From the NCBI GenBank assembly GCA_903827345.1, contig CAIKID010000185.1, forward strand, positions 1-25,925: a stretch of DNA of 25,925 nucleotides. Direction: 5' to 3'. The position numbers were made by a program, and so were the translations under genes. Positions 16,107 through 22,570 of this stretch are shown here, piece by piece. How positions within the stretch are numbered: position 1 is the first letter of the stretch; the number at the start of each line of letters is the position of its first letter. The stretch is from an uncultured Actinomycetes bacterium. GTDB taxonomy: Bacteria; Actinomycetota; Actinomycetes; Nanopelagicales; Nanopelagicaceae. Below the pieces are notes generated by a model that worked only from the letters and a program-made list of their open reading frames with translations, had not been told where the DNA came from and made no database searches.

Positions 16107-16945
16107 TGAACCAGCAAGTCGTTCTCGACTGGTTTGATCAGAACAAGCGTGACCTCCCCTGGCGGAACACCACCCCATGGGGCGTCATGGTGAGCGAATT
16201 TATGTTGCAACAGACTCCAGTCAATCGAGTACTGCCCGTCTGGAACCAATGGTTGGTTAAGTGGCCGACTGCACTCGACTTATCTCTCGCAAAAAAATCT
16301 GAAGTGATTACGGCTTGGGGTCGCTTGGGATATCCACGTCGCGCGCTGCGGTTATACGAATCGGCGGGAATTATCGCGCGAGATTTTAACAATCAGGTCC
16401 CCCGGGCACTGGAGGATTTACGCACTCTGCCCGGTGTCGGTGAATATACGGCAGCAGCGATCGTTGCATTTGCATTTAACGAACCAGCTCTGGTTCTTGA
16501 TGTGAATATCCGCAGACTCTTTGCGCGAGTTCTTGATGGGGTCGAACATCCAACGCCCTCCCCCTCCCAGATAGAACGCAAGTTACGTTATGAATTGATT
16601 CCCACAGATGGCGCCAAGTGGGCCGCAGCAACGATGGAATTCGGGGCGCTCCTCTGTACCTCCAAGAACCCCTCGTGTGAGGAGTGCCCGTTGCAGCGCC
16701 AATGCGCTTGGCGCAGATCTGGTTACCCACCGACCGAACAGATACGAAAGTCGCAAGAGTGGATAGGCACCGATCGCCAATGCCGCGGCACTATCGTGCA
16801 AGCGTTGCGCGAAAATGAAAAGCTACCGCTGACCGCGCTCGTGAAAATGTGGCACGACAACTCTCAAATAGAGAAGGCCCTTAAAACACTTATTGCCGAT
16901 GGCCTCATAGAGACCACCGGCAAAAGTTTCAGACTCCCGCAATAG
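16106..16945 (+). CDS. mutY: A/G-specific adenine DNA glycosylase MutY, with 3' end replaced by an inserted element
   Basis: A 279-residue base-excision glycosylase that removes adenine mispaired with 8-oxoguanine. Seen: SEFMLQQT with catalytic Glu31, helix-hairpin-helix LPGVGEYTA (108-116), catalytic Asp132 in VLDVNIRRL, and a [4Fe-4S] cluster (Cys184, Cys191, Cys194, Cys200). The E. coli NUDIX-like C-terminal domain is absent, as in short actinobacterial forms. The GTG start overlaps the radA stop. The last 58 bp are odd: bases 16888-16928 are repeated exactly at 17919-17959, and the tail SFRLPQ is a diverged form of the displaced tail SYRLAD found there. The present C-terminus was therefore supplied by the inserted unit, with frame and length preserved. 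Confidence 0.94.
   Translation: MNQQVVLDWFDQNKRDLPWRNTTPWGVMVSEFMLQQTPVNRVLPVWNQWLVKWPTALDLSLAKKSEVITAWGRLGYPRRALRLYESAGIIARDFNNQVPRALEDLRTLPGVGEYTAAAIVAFAFNEPALVLDVNIRRLFARVLDGVEHPTPSPSQIERKLRYELIPTDGAKWAAATMEFGALLCTSKNPSCEECPLQRQCAWRRSGYPPTEQIRKSQEWIGTDRQCRGTIVQALRENEKLPLTALVKMWHDNSQIEKALKTLIADGLIETTGKSFRLPQ
16888..16928 (+). repeat. Left 41-bp direct repeat (attachment-site-like, inside mutY)
   Basis: This copy codes for the LIADGLIETTGKS segment of MutY. It is internally dyad-symmetric: TTGCCGATGG (16893-16902) and CCACCGGCAA (16914-16923) are inverted copies with one mismatch, separated by 11 bp. The identical stretch ends 5 bp beyond each arm, so the symmetry axis is the centre of the repeat. 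This is the form of a tyrosine-recombinase core site. Confidence 0.9.
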
Positions 16946-17044
16946 ATATTTCGCTTGAAGTTTGTCTTTGAGTCGAAAACACCTTGGACGAAATGTTTAA
17001 AACTACAATTCTTGAATGTTCACCTGTTGATAGCTGTCGATGCA

Positions 17045-17073
17045 TTTTCAAAGTATTTCGTTTGTGCTATATT
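17045..17073 (+). promoter_or_regulatory. Candidate promoter reading toward hairpins B and C
   Basis: An extended -10 (TGC followed by TATATT, 17068-17073) lies 17 bp after a weak -35 (TTTTCA, 17045-17050). It would start a short RNA near 17080 that contains hairpins B and C and ends after 17133, about 60 nt long. The -35 matches the consensus at only 4 of 6 positions, so this is a moderate candidate. Confidence 0.4.
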
Positions 17074-17109
17074 TCTACCACATCGTTCAGAGTTTCGTCT
17101 CTGAATTTA

Positions 17110-17133
17110 GAACCCAGTCGAGAGGCTGGGTTC
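17110..17133. terminator. Terminator-like hairpin GAACCCAG/CTGGGTTC
   Basis: A perfect 8-bp stem with an 8-nt loop, seven bases past the NYN stop codon. On the plus strand it is followed by TTGTCATTT, a modest U-rich tail. On the minus strand it follows the NYN gene directly but lacks a U-run. It can serve as a terminator in either direction or as a structural part of the candidate RNA. Confidence 0.5.
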
Positions 17134-17140
17134 TTGTCAT

Positions 17141-17857
17141 TTAGTGCCAAGAATTGGGTCTTCGTATCTGGCGGCCGCTGGGTGTCAGAAAGACCTCGGG
17201 AAATTGATGGCTTGGCAAAGCGCGAACATCCAAGGGCATTAGTGAGTTTGCAACTGCTCTCAGGCTATCCACGTTTTGGCCAGTTCCAGGGACTACAACA
17301 TGAGTGGCTACTCCCGTCTGCGTCGCAAAATTTATTGGACTAACCAAATCTGAATCACCGGTGACCACATAAGCTGCATCTATCGACTTAGTAAAGGAAT
17401 CTCTCAGAAGGTAACTAGCCAGATTCACATCGGATCCCTTTTCTTCAAATTCATATACCTGTGCCTTCGGCACGTCGGGCTTTGATCTAGACCAAGACTC
17501 GTTAATAAGATTTTGTGTTAATCCAAAAAGCGATTTGAGAGGTGGTTGGATTGTTTGGTCGCGTTTTTGGTCTACAAGCCGTTTCCACTTTTCTGATTTA
17601 TGAAATTTGCCGCGTACAACCTCAACTCCTGAATGCTCAAGCGCTCTCAGGTAATTACTCTGGCGATCTGAGGCCCTATCGTTTGGGAACCTTCCTTTGA
17701 CGCCAGCGGTAAAATAATAGACTTTTAGTAATTTACCCGTTGGGTTAAAAGATTGAGAGAGACTTATCAAATCAAGCCATTTGCAATGTGGTCGCCTTTC
17801 CAACGTCCCTTTGTATAAATTGAATCCATCAAAGTAGACGTTGTATTGAATAGTCAT
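17141..17857 (-). CDS. NYN-domain (PIN-like) nuclease, sole protein of the inserted element
   Basis: A 238-residue protein of the NYN (LabA/PIN-like ribonuclease) fold. The acidic metal-binding positions are visible: Asp10 in VYFDGFNLY, Asp143 in EEKGSDVNLASYLL, and Asp168/Asp170 in VVTGDSDLVSPI. A basic, Trp-containing middle (about 80-105, FHKSEKWKRLVDQKRD) may bind nucleic acid. The tail LPSHQFPEVF...GRQIRRPNSW is a conserved ending I associate with a widespread stand-alone NYN family. The ATG at 17857 is preferred over an upstream TTG. The gene opposes mutY, lies alone between 41-bp repeats, and its stop is 7 bp from a strong hairpin. Whether it acts in defence, as a toxin, or in mobility is unknown; an RNase or RNA-binding activity follows from the fold. 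Confidence 0.85.
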   Translation of the reverse strand: MTIQYNVYFDGFNLYKGTLERRPHCKWLDLISLSQSFNPTGKLLKVYYFTAGVKGRFPNDRASDRQSNYLRALEHSGVEVVRGKFHKSEKWKRLVDQKRDQTIQPPLKSLFGLTQNLINESWSRSKPDVPKAQVYEFEEKGSDVNLASYLLRDSFTKSIDAAYVVTGDSDLVSPINFATQTGVATHVVVPGTGQNVDSLRAVANSLMPLDVRALPSHQFPEVFLTPSGRQIRRPNSWH

Positions 17858-17875
17858 CGGCAAATACTGCAGGTC

Positions 17876-17894
17876 AGAATAACTGTCTAACAGT
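17876..17894 (-). promoter_or_regulatory. Possible NYN promoter/operator: TATTCT next to palindrome ACTGT-CTA-ACAGT
   Basis: On the minus strand a -10-like TATTCT (17881-17876) lies 18 bp before the NYN ATG. Immediately upstream is a perfect 5+3+5 palindrome (17882-17894), in the spacer position where a regulator would block or assist polymerase. No good -35 is seen at the usual distance, so the promoter call is tentative. Confidence 0.3.
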
Positions 17895-17903
17895 CGCCAC
17901 GCC

Positions 17904-17917
17904 TATGGATATTCATA
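17904..17917. repeat. Near-palindrome TATGGATATTCATA at the right element boundary
   Basis: The 14-bp sequence is palindromic except for one symmetric mismatched pair and ends two bases before the right 41-bp repeat. It may be part of a recombination site. No matching sequence is seen at the left boundary beyond the shared GATATT (16945-16950). Confidence 0.35.
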
Positions 17918-17918
17918 A

Positions 17919-17959
17919 ACTTATTGCCGATGGCCTCATAGAGACCACCGGCAAAAGTT
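17919..17959 (+). repeat. Right 41-bp direct repeat (attachment-site-like, next to clpC)
   Basis: All 41 bases match the left copy. Upstream, identity stops at 17918 (a versus c). Downstream, 17960-17976 aligns with the mutY end without gaps but only about half the bases agree, the encoded tails being SFRLPQ and SYRLAD. The inverted arms lie at 17924-17933 and 17945-17954. Confidence 0.9.
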
Positions 17960-17976
17960 ATCGACTAGCAGATTAG
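17919..17976 (+). pseudogene. mutY: Displaced original 3' end of mutY
   Basis: These 58 bp encode LIADGLIETTGKSYRLAD followed by TAG, the same frame and length as the current mutY end at 16888-16945 (SFRLPQ). The stop (17974-17976) overlaps the minus-strand clpC stop (17975-17973). This shows that before the insertion mutY and clpC were convergent with overlapping stops. An ATG at 17905 could open a 23-codon frame into it (MDIHKLIADG...), but translation is unlikely. Confidence 0.85.
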
Positions 17977-20474
17977 TTAGAGCTGGTTGCTGCCAAGTCA
18001 CCAGGTGTATCTGGCATGGTGGACTTAACAACACCAGTAAAGGTGAATGACTCTTTATCATCCGTCGTTACGACATCGACCAGAGTAATCTCGCCTGGCT
18101 TTACATCGCCAAAGAGGATCTTCTCGGAGAGAACATCCTCGATCTCGCGCTGAATGGTACGACGCAGTGGTCGGGCTCCAAGTACTGGGTCATATCCACG
18201 TTTCGCCAAGAGTGCTTTTGCTGCGGAGGTGAGTTCGATACCCATATCCTTCGCGCGCAGACGCTCATCGAGGTTAGCGATCATCAGATCAACGATCTGA
18301 ACGATCTCATCCTCAGACAATTGATGGAAGACAACAATGTCGTCGATGCGGTTGAGGAACTCGGGACGGAAGTGCGTCTTGAGCTCATCGCTTACCTTCT
18401 GCTTCATACGCTCGTAATTTCCAAGAACGTCATCGGAGTTATGGAAACCAAGACCCATCGTCTTCGAGATGTCGCGAGTACCCAGATTGGTAGTCATGAT
18501 GATGACGGTGTTCTTGAAATCTACGACACGTCCTTGGGAGTCGGTCAAACGACCATCTTCGAGAACTTGTAGAAGCGCGTTGAAGATGTCGGGGTGAGCC
18601 TTCTCGATCTCATCAAAGAGAACAACGGAGAATGGCTTACGACGTACCTTCTCGGTCAACTGTCCACCCTCGTCATAACCAACATAACCAGGAGGAGCAC
18701 CAAAGAGACGTGAAGCTGTGTGCTTCTCGGAGTACTCAGACATATCCAGTTGAATCAAGGCATCTTGATCACCAAATAAGAACGCAGCCAAGGTACGAGA
18801 GAGCTCGGTCTTACCAACACCCGAGGGACCAGCGAAGATAAAGGAGCCACCAGGGCGCTTAGGATCTTTGAGACCGGCACGAGTACGACGAATCGCTTGT
18901 GAGAGTGCGCGAATCGCTTGATCTTGTCCGATAACGCGGCGGTGCAACTCATCTTCCATGCGAAGTAGACGCGCAGTCTCTTCCTCGGTCAACTTAAAGA
19001 CTGGGATACCAGTGGAGTGCGACAGAACTTCTGCGATTAACTCTTCATCGACTTCGGCGACGATATCGAGATCGCCCGCTTTCCAAGTCTTCTCGCGTTC
19101 TACCTTCTCAGCAATAAGAATCTTCTCTTGATCGCGGAATGAAGCAGCCTTCTCGAAATCCTGAGCATCAATCGCAGACTCTTTATCTTTGCGAGCGCGC
19201 GCGATCTTCTCATCGAATTCACGGAGCTCTGGTGGAGCTGTCATGCGACGAATGCGAAGTCTGGAACCCGCCTCATCGATCAGATCGATAGCCTTGTCTG
19301 GCAAGAAGCGATCTGCGATATATCGGTCAGCAAGAGTTGCTGCAGCCACAATTGCGGAGTCAGAGATCGAAACCTTGTGGTGTGTCTCGTAGCGATCGCG
19401 GAGACCTTTAAGAATTTCAATGGTGTGGGTCAACGTTGGTTCGGCTACTTGAATAGGTTGGAAGCGACGTTCGAGCGCAGCATCCTTCTCGAGGTGCTTG
19501 CGATACTCATCGAGGGTGGTGGCTCCGATTGTCTGGAGTTCACCGCGAGCGAGCATTGGCTTCAAGATGCTGGCAGCGTCTATGGCGCCTTCTGCAGCTC
19601 CGGCACCTACAAGGGTATGAATCTCGTCAATAAATAGCACGATATCTCCGCGGGTGCGGATCTCCTTGAGAACCTTCTTGAGGCGCTCTTCGAAATCTCC
19701 ACGATAACGACTGCCGGCTACGAGTGCGCCGAGGTCCAGAGAATAAAGTTGTTTGTCGCGCAAGGTCTCTGGGATATCTCCCTTTACAATTGCTTGCGCT
19801 AAACCTTCAACGATGGCGGTTTTACCAACGCCGGGTTCACCGATAAGAACTGGGTTGTTCTTGGTGCGACGTGAAAGTACTTGCATGACCCGCTCGATCT
19901 CTTTTTCGCGGCCGATGACCGGATCGAGTTTTCCCTCGCGAGCTGCTTGGGTCAGGTTGCGACCAAATTGATCAAGTACCAGTGAAGTGGTTGGGGTGCC
20001 TTCGGTCGGACCACCTTGAGCCACGGCCTCTTTCCCTTGGTAACCTGAGAGCAGTTGAATGACTTGTTGACGAACGCGATTGAGGTCAGCGCCGAGCTTC
20101 ACAAGAACTTGTGCTGCTACGCCTTCACCTTCGCGGATCAAACCTAAGAGAATATGTTCGGTGCCGATGTAATTGTGACCGAGTTGTAGCGCTTCGCGCA
20201 GTGACAGTTCGAGAACTTTCTTCGCGCGTGGAGTAAATGGGATATGACCCGATGGGGCTTGTTGACCCTGGCCGATAATCTCTTCGACCTGCGAGCGCAC
20301 CGCCTCTAGGGAGATACCGAGGGCCTCGAGACCCTTAGCAGCAACGCCTTCACCCTCGTGGATAAGACCCAAGAGAATGTGCTCGGTGCCGATGTAATTG
20401 TGATTGAGCATGCGAGCTTCTTCCTGCGCGAGTACAACTACGCGACGGGCTCTATCTGTGAAGCGCTCAAACAT
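17973..20474 (-). CDS. clpC: ATP-dependent Clp protease ATPase subunit ClpC
   Basis: An 833-residue AAA+ unfoldase that delivers substrates to the ClpP protease. Two Clp-N repeats (about 5-70 and 80-145, each with NYIGTEHILLGLI), a first AAA domain with Walker A GEPGVGKT (212-219), a UVR/middle domain (about 425-470), a second AAA domain with GPSGVGKT, and the ClpC C-terminus (LGARPLRRTIQREIEDVL) are all present. It has an AGAAGG ribosome-binding site 7 bases before the ATG, unlike most first genes here. In its minus direction it follows the GNAT gene by 82 bp with its own -10 box. Its stop now abuts the right end of the NYN element. Confidence 0.97.
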   Translation of the reverse strand: MFERFTDRARRVVVLAQEEARMLNHNYIGTEHILLGLIHEGEGVAAKGLEALGISLEAVRSQVEEIIGQGQQAPSGHIPFTPRAKKVLELSLREALQLGHNYIGTEHILLGLIREGEGVAAQVLVKLGADLNRVRQQVIQLLSGYQGKEAVAQGGPTEGTPTTSLVLDQFGRNLTQAAREGKLDPVIGREKEIERVMQVLSRRTKNNPVLIGEPGVGKTAIVEGLAQAIVKGDIPETLRDKQLYSLDLGALVAGSRYRGDFEERLKKVLKEIRTRGDIVLFIDEIHTLVGAGAAEGAIDAASILKPMLARGELQTIGATTLDEYRKHLEKDAALERRFQPIQVAEPTLTHTIEILKGLRDRYETHHKVSISDSAIVAAATLADRYIADRFLPDKAIDLIDEAGSRLRIRRMTAPPELREFDEKIARARKDKESAIDAQDFEKAASFRDQEKILIAEKVEREKTWKAGDLDIVAEVDEELIAEVLSHSTGIPVFKLTEEETARLLRMEDELHRRVIGQDQAIRALSQAIRRTRAGLKDPKRPGGSFIFAGPSGVGKTELSRTLAAFLFGDQDALIQLDMSEYSEKHTASRLFGAPPGYVGYDEGGQLTEKVRRKPFSVVLFDEIEKAHPDIFNALLQVLEDGRLTDSQGRVVDFKNTVIIMTTNLGTRDISKTMGLGFHNSDDVLGNYERMKQKVSDELKTHFRPEFLNRIDDIVVFHQLSEDEIVQIVDLMIANLDERLRAKDMGIELTSAAKALLAKRGYDPVLGARPLRRTIQREIEDVLSEKILFGDVKPGEITLVDVVTTDDKESFTFTGVVKSTMPDTPGDLAATSSN

Positions 20475-20481
20475 GGGGGCA

Positions 20482-20511
20482 CCTTCTTTCTACTTGCTTA
20501 GGATTAGCCTA
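20482..20511 (-). promoter_or_regulatory. clpC -10 box (TAGGCT) and ribosome-binding site (AGAAGG)
   Basis: On the minus strand TAGGCT (20511-20506) is followed by a short leader with AGAAGG (20487-20482) 7 bases before the clpC ATG. clpC therefore has a leader of roughly 25 nt, in contrast to the leaderless genes. No convincing -35 is seen. Confidence 0.45.
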
Positions 20512-20556
20512 CCTGTAACGCGGATTTGCTGATATTTATGCCCGCGAGCGTGAAAT

Positions 20557-21054
20557 TTAGAGAATTCGCAGCATTCTGGTATTTCCCAGGGTGTTGGGTT
20601 TGACCCGCTCCAGATCTAGGAATTCGGCGATACCTTCGTCATAGGAGCGCAATAACTGCTGATACACCTCATGGTCTACCGGAGTGCCCTCGATAACCTC
20701 AAAGCCATTTCTGCCAAAGAAATCGGTCTCAAAGGTTAGGCAGAAGATCCGGGCGATTCCCAGGATGCGGGCCCGATCGACGACATTGGCGATAATTGCA
20801 TTGCCAACCCCTTTGCCACGCATCTTCTCCAGAACGGCCACGGAGCGGATTTCAGCGAGATCCTCCCAGAGGACGTGCAAAGCCCCGCAACCGACAACTT
20901 CCCCATCAAACTCTGCGACGGTGAACTCTTGGACCGTTTCATAAAGAGTGACTGTCTCTTTAGCCAAGAGGCGACGCCCTAGAACATAGGCGTCAATAAT
21001 CGTATGTATAGCTTTGATATCAGAGGTGCGCGCTGGGCGAATTATTAGCGTCAT
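20557..21054 (-). CDS. GNAT N-acetyltransferase, probable amino-acid N-acetyltransferase (ArgA-like)
   Basis: A 165-residue single-domain GNAT enzyme. The acetyl-CoA pyrophosphate loop is RGKGVG (79-84), preceded by the beta-4 strand AEIRSVAVLE. The overall pattern (IRPARTSDIKAIHTII, FDGEVVGCGALHVLWEDLAEI, FFGRNGFEVI) resembles the short actinobacterial ArgA (Rv2747 type) that acetylates glutamate or glutamine at the start of arginine synthesis. The ATG overlaps the lysS stop by four bases (ATGA). Family membership is secure; the substrate is inferred from resemblance. Confidence 0.8.
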   Translation of the reverse strand: MTLIIRPARTSDIKAIHTIIDAYVLGRRLLAKETVTLYETVQEFTVAEFDGEVVGCGALHVLWEDLAEIRSVAVLEKMRGKGVGNAIIANVVDRARILGIARIFCLTFETDFFGRNGFEVIEGTPVDHEVYQQLLRSYDEGIAEFLDLERVKPNTLGNTRMLRIL

Positions 21055-22550
21055 TGTTCTTCGGGCTTCACAAGTGGGAAGAGGATCGTTTCGCGGATAC
21101 CAAGACCAGTCAGCGCCATCAGGAGTCGATCGACTCCCATGCCCATTCCGCCCATAGGTGGGATTCCATACTCCATTGCGCGCAAGAAATCTTCATCGAG
21201 GTTCATCGCCTCGTCATCCCCCTTGGCACCCAGAGCAGCCTGCTCAATTAAGCGATCGCGTTGAATGACCGGATCGATGAGCTCTGAATAGCCAGTGGCC
21301 AATTCGAAACCTTCGATATAGAGATCCCATTTTTCAACGAGGCCAGGGATATGGCGGTGTGCACGTACCAGAGGAGATGTATCAACCGGATATCCGCGGA
21401 CAAAGATTGGGTCATTGAGTTGGCCCGCAGTCACATGCTCAAAGATCTCTTCGGCCAATTTTCCGGTAACCCACTTCGGATCAACCTTCATCCCAAGCTT
21501 CGTCGCAATCTTCTTGAGTTCGTCGAGCGCTGTCTCTGGTGTAACAACTTCACCAACGCCCTCTGAAATAAGATCAAAGAGATTCGCCTCGCGCCAGGTG
21601 CCGCCCAGATCCAATTCGCGCCCATCGTGGTGGGTTACGACATGAGATCCAAAGACCGCCATCGCAGATTCTTGCACCAAATTACGAGTGAGCTCGGCGA
21701 TTGAATCCCAATCACCATAGGACTGGTAGGCCTCAATCATCGCAAATTCCGGAGAGTGGCTCGAGTCCGCACCTTCATTTCGGAAGTTGCGGTTAATTTC
21801 AAAGACACGTTCTATGCCGCCAACTACACAGCGCTTGAGAAAGAGTTCAGGAGCAATGCGCAAAAAGAGATCCATGTCGTAAGCATTGCTATGTGTTTTG
21901 AAGGGCCGGGCGGCGGCACCACCATGCATAACTTGCAACATGGGAGTTTCCACCTCGATGAAGTCGCGAGATCCAAATGATTCGCGGAGAGATTTCATTA
22001 CCTGCGGGCGCAACCTCGCATTAAAGCGCGCTTCTGGACGGACGATCAGATCAACATAACGCATCCGTACTCTCGTCTCTTCAGAGAGTGGTTTGTGTTC
22101 AACAGGAAGCGGGCGGAGTGATTTTGCAGCAAGTTGATACGAGTTGGCGAGGATAGATAATTCCCCGCGCTTTGAAGTAATAATCTCACCGGTGACGCTA
22201 ACCAGGTCGCCGATATCAATATCGCTCTTCCATTGATCCAAAACTTCGCTGCCAACTTTGTCTAGCGAGAACATGGCTTGCAACTCTGTGCCATCGCCTT
22301 CGCGTAACGTTGCAAAGCAGAGCTTTCCAGTGTCACGTTTAAATATGACGCGCCCGGAGAGGCTCTCTTGAATTCCAGTTGCTACATCTATTTCGAGGCC
22401 AGCGTGGCGCGCACGAATCTCTTTGAGGGATGCAGTGCGAGGAACGGCTACTGGGTAGGCCTCGCCACCACGAGCCAAAATCGCAGCGCGCTTCTCACGC
22501 CGAATCCGCAATTGCTCCGGTAGGTCATCTTCAATAATCGGCTCAGTCAT
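21051..22550 (-). CDS. lysS: Lysyl-tRNA synthetase, class II
   Basis: A 499-residue class II aminoacyl-tRNA synthetase that charges tRNA-Lys. The N-terminal OB-fold anticodon-binding domain (about 55-160, including GRVIFKRDTGKLCFATLREG) is followed by the catalytic core with motif 2 (FRNEGADSSHSPEF) and motif 3 (GMGMGVDRLLMALTG). The length is normal. It is 20 bp from coaX, and a TAGACT box sits in that gap at about -15 to -10, so it may have an additional promoter. Its stop is coupled to the GNAT gene. Confidence 0.97.
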   Translation of the reverse strand: MTEPIIEDDLPEQLRIRREKRAAILARGGEAYPVAVPRTASLKEIRARHAGLEIDVATGIQESLSGRVIFKRDTGKLCFATLREGDGTELQAMFSLDKVGSEVLDQWKSDIDIGDLVSVTGEIITSKRGELSILANSYQLAAKSLRPLPVEHKPLSEETRVRMRYVDLIVRPEARFNARLRPQVMKSLRESFGSRDFIEVETPMLQVMHGGAAARPFKTHSNAYDMDLFLRIAPELFLKRCVVGGIERVFEINRNFRNEGADSSHSPEFAMIEAYQSYGDWDSIAELTRNLVQESAMAVFGSHVVTHHDGRELDLGGTWREANLFDLISEGVGEVVTPETALDELKKIATKLGMKVDPKWVTGKLAEEIFEHVTAGQLNDPIFVRGYPVDTSPLVRAHRHIPGLVEKWDLYIEGFELATGYSELIDPVIQRDRLIEQAALGAKGDDEAMNLDEDFLRAMEYGIPPMGGMGMGVDRLLMALTGLGIRETILFPLVKPEEQ

Positions 22551-22570
22551 AATCCGAGGAGTCTACCGCG

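Larger units (their letters stand above)
16949..17133. ncRNA. Candidate structured RNA at the left end of the element
   Basis: The gap between the mutY stop and the end of the NYN gene has no credible gene but is full of inverted repeats. Hairpin A (16949-16978) pairs TTTCG/CGAAA and CTTGAAG/CTTTGAG with G-U pairs. A long-range stem pairs ACGAAAT (16988-16994) with ATTTCGT (17055-17061) and encloses a smaller TTGAA/TTCAA pairing. Hairpin B (17086-17105) is TTCAGAG-6 nt-CTCTGAA. Hairpin C (17110-17133) is GAACCCAG-8 nt-CTGGGTTC. The strand is undecided: a plus-strand promoter candidate precedes B and C, but on the minus strand the region would be the 3' end of the NYN message. No known RNA family is recognised. 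Confidence 0.5.
16888..17959. mobile_element. Compact one-gene element inserted in the 3' end of mutY, flanked by 41-bp direct repeats
   Basis: Two identical 41-bp repeats (16888-16928 and 17919-17959) bound a 1031-bp unit containing hairpin-rich non-coding DNA (16946-17140) and one minus-strand gene for a NYN-domain nuclease (17141-17857). The left repeat finishes mutY in frame; the right one runs into the displaced original mutY tail, which ends on the clpC stop codon. This is the footprint of site-specific integration that rebuilds the target gene's 3' end, as integrative elements do at tRNA genes. No integrase, transposase or terminal inverted repeats are encoded within. It could be a satellite moved by an enzyme in trans, the remnant of a larger island, or a new element type. 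Base composition looks more AT-rich than the neighbours by eye. Confidence 0.75.

Noticed and set aside
16984..17343. Plus-strand open frame of 119 codons running through the hairpins into the NYN gene
   Set aside because: It crosses the two tandem hairpins and then reads antisense to a well-supported NYN coding sequence. It has no ribosome-binding site and no family resemblance.
17919..17959. Possibility that the 41-bp repeat is the end of a tRNA gene
   Set aside because: No T-arm, acceptor stem or cloverleaf pairing can be formed with the sequence upstream; the repeat codes for the MutY C-terminus in frame.
16888..17959. Insertion sequence with a transposase
   Set aside because: The flanking repeats are 41 bp of target gene sequence, far longer than usual target duplications. 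There are no terminal inverted repeats and the only gene is a NYN nuclease.
16888..17959. CRISPR-like array
   Set aside because: Only two copies of the repeat exist, separated by a gene; there are no regularly spaced repeats anywhere in the window.
20475..20556. ClgR operator upstream of clpC
   Set aside because: The CGC...GCG-type palindrome expected for ClgR is not clearly present; only partial half-site-like bases are seen.
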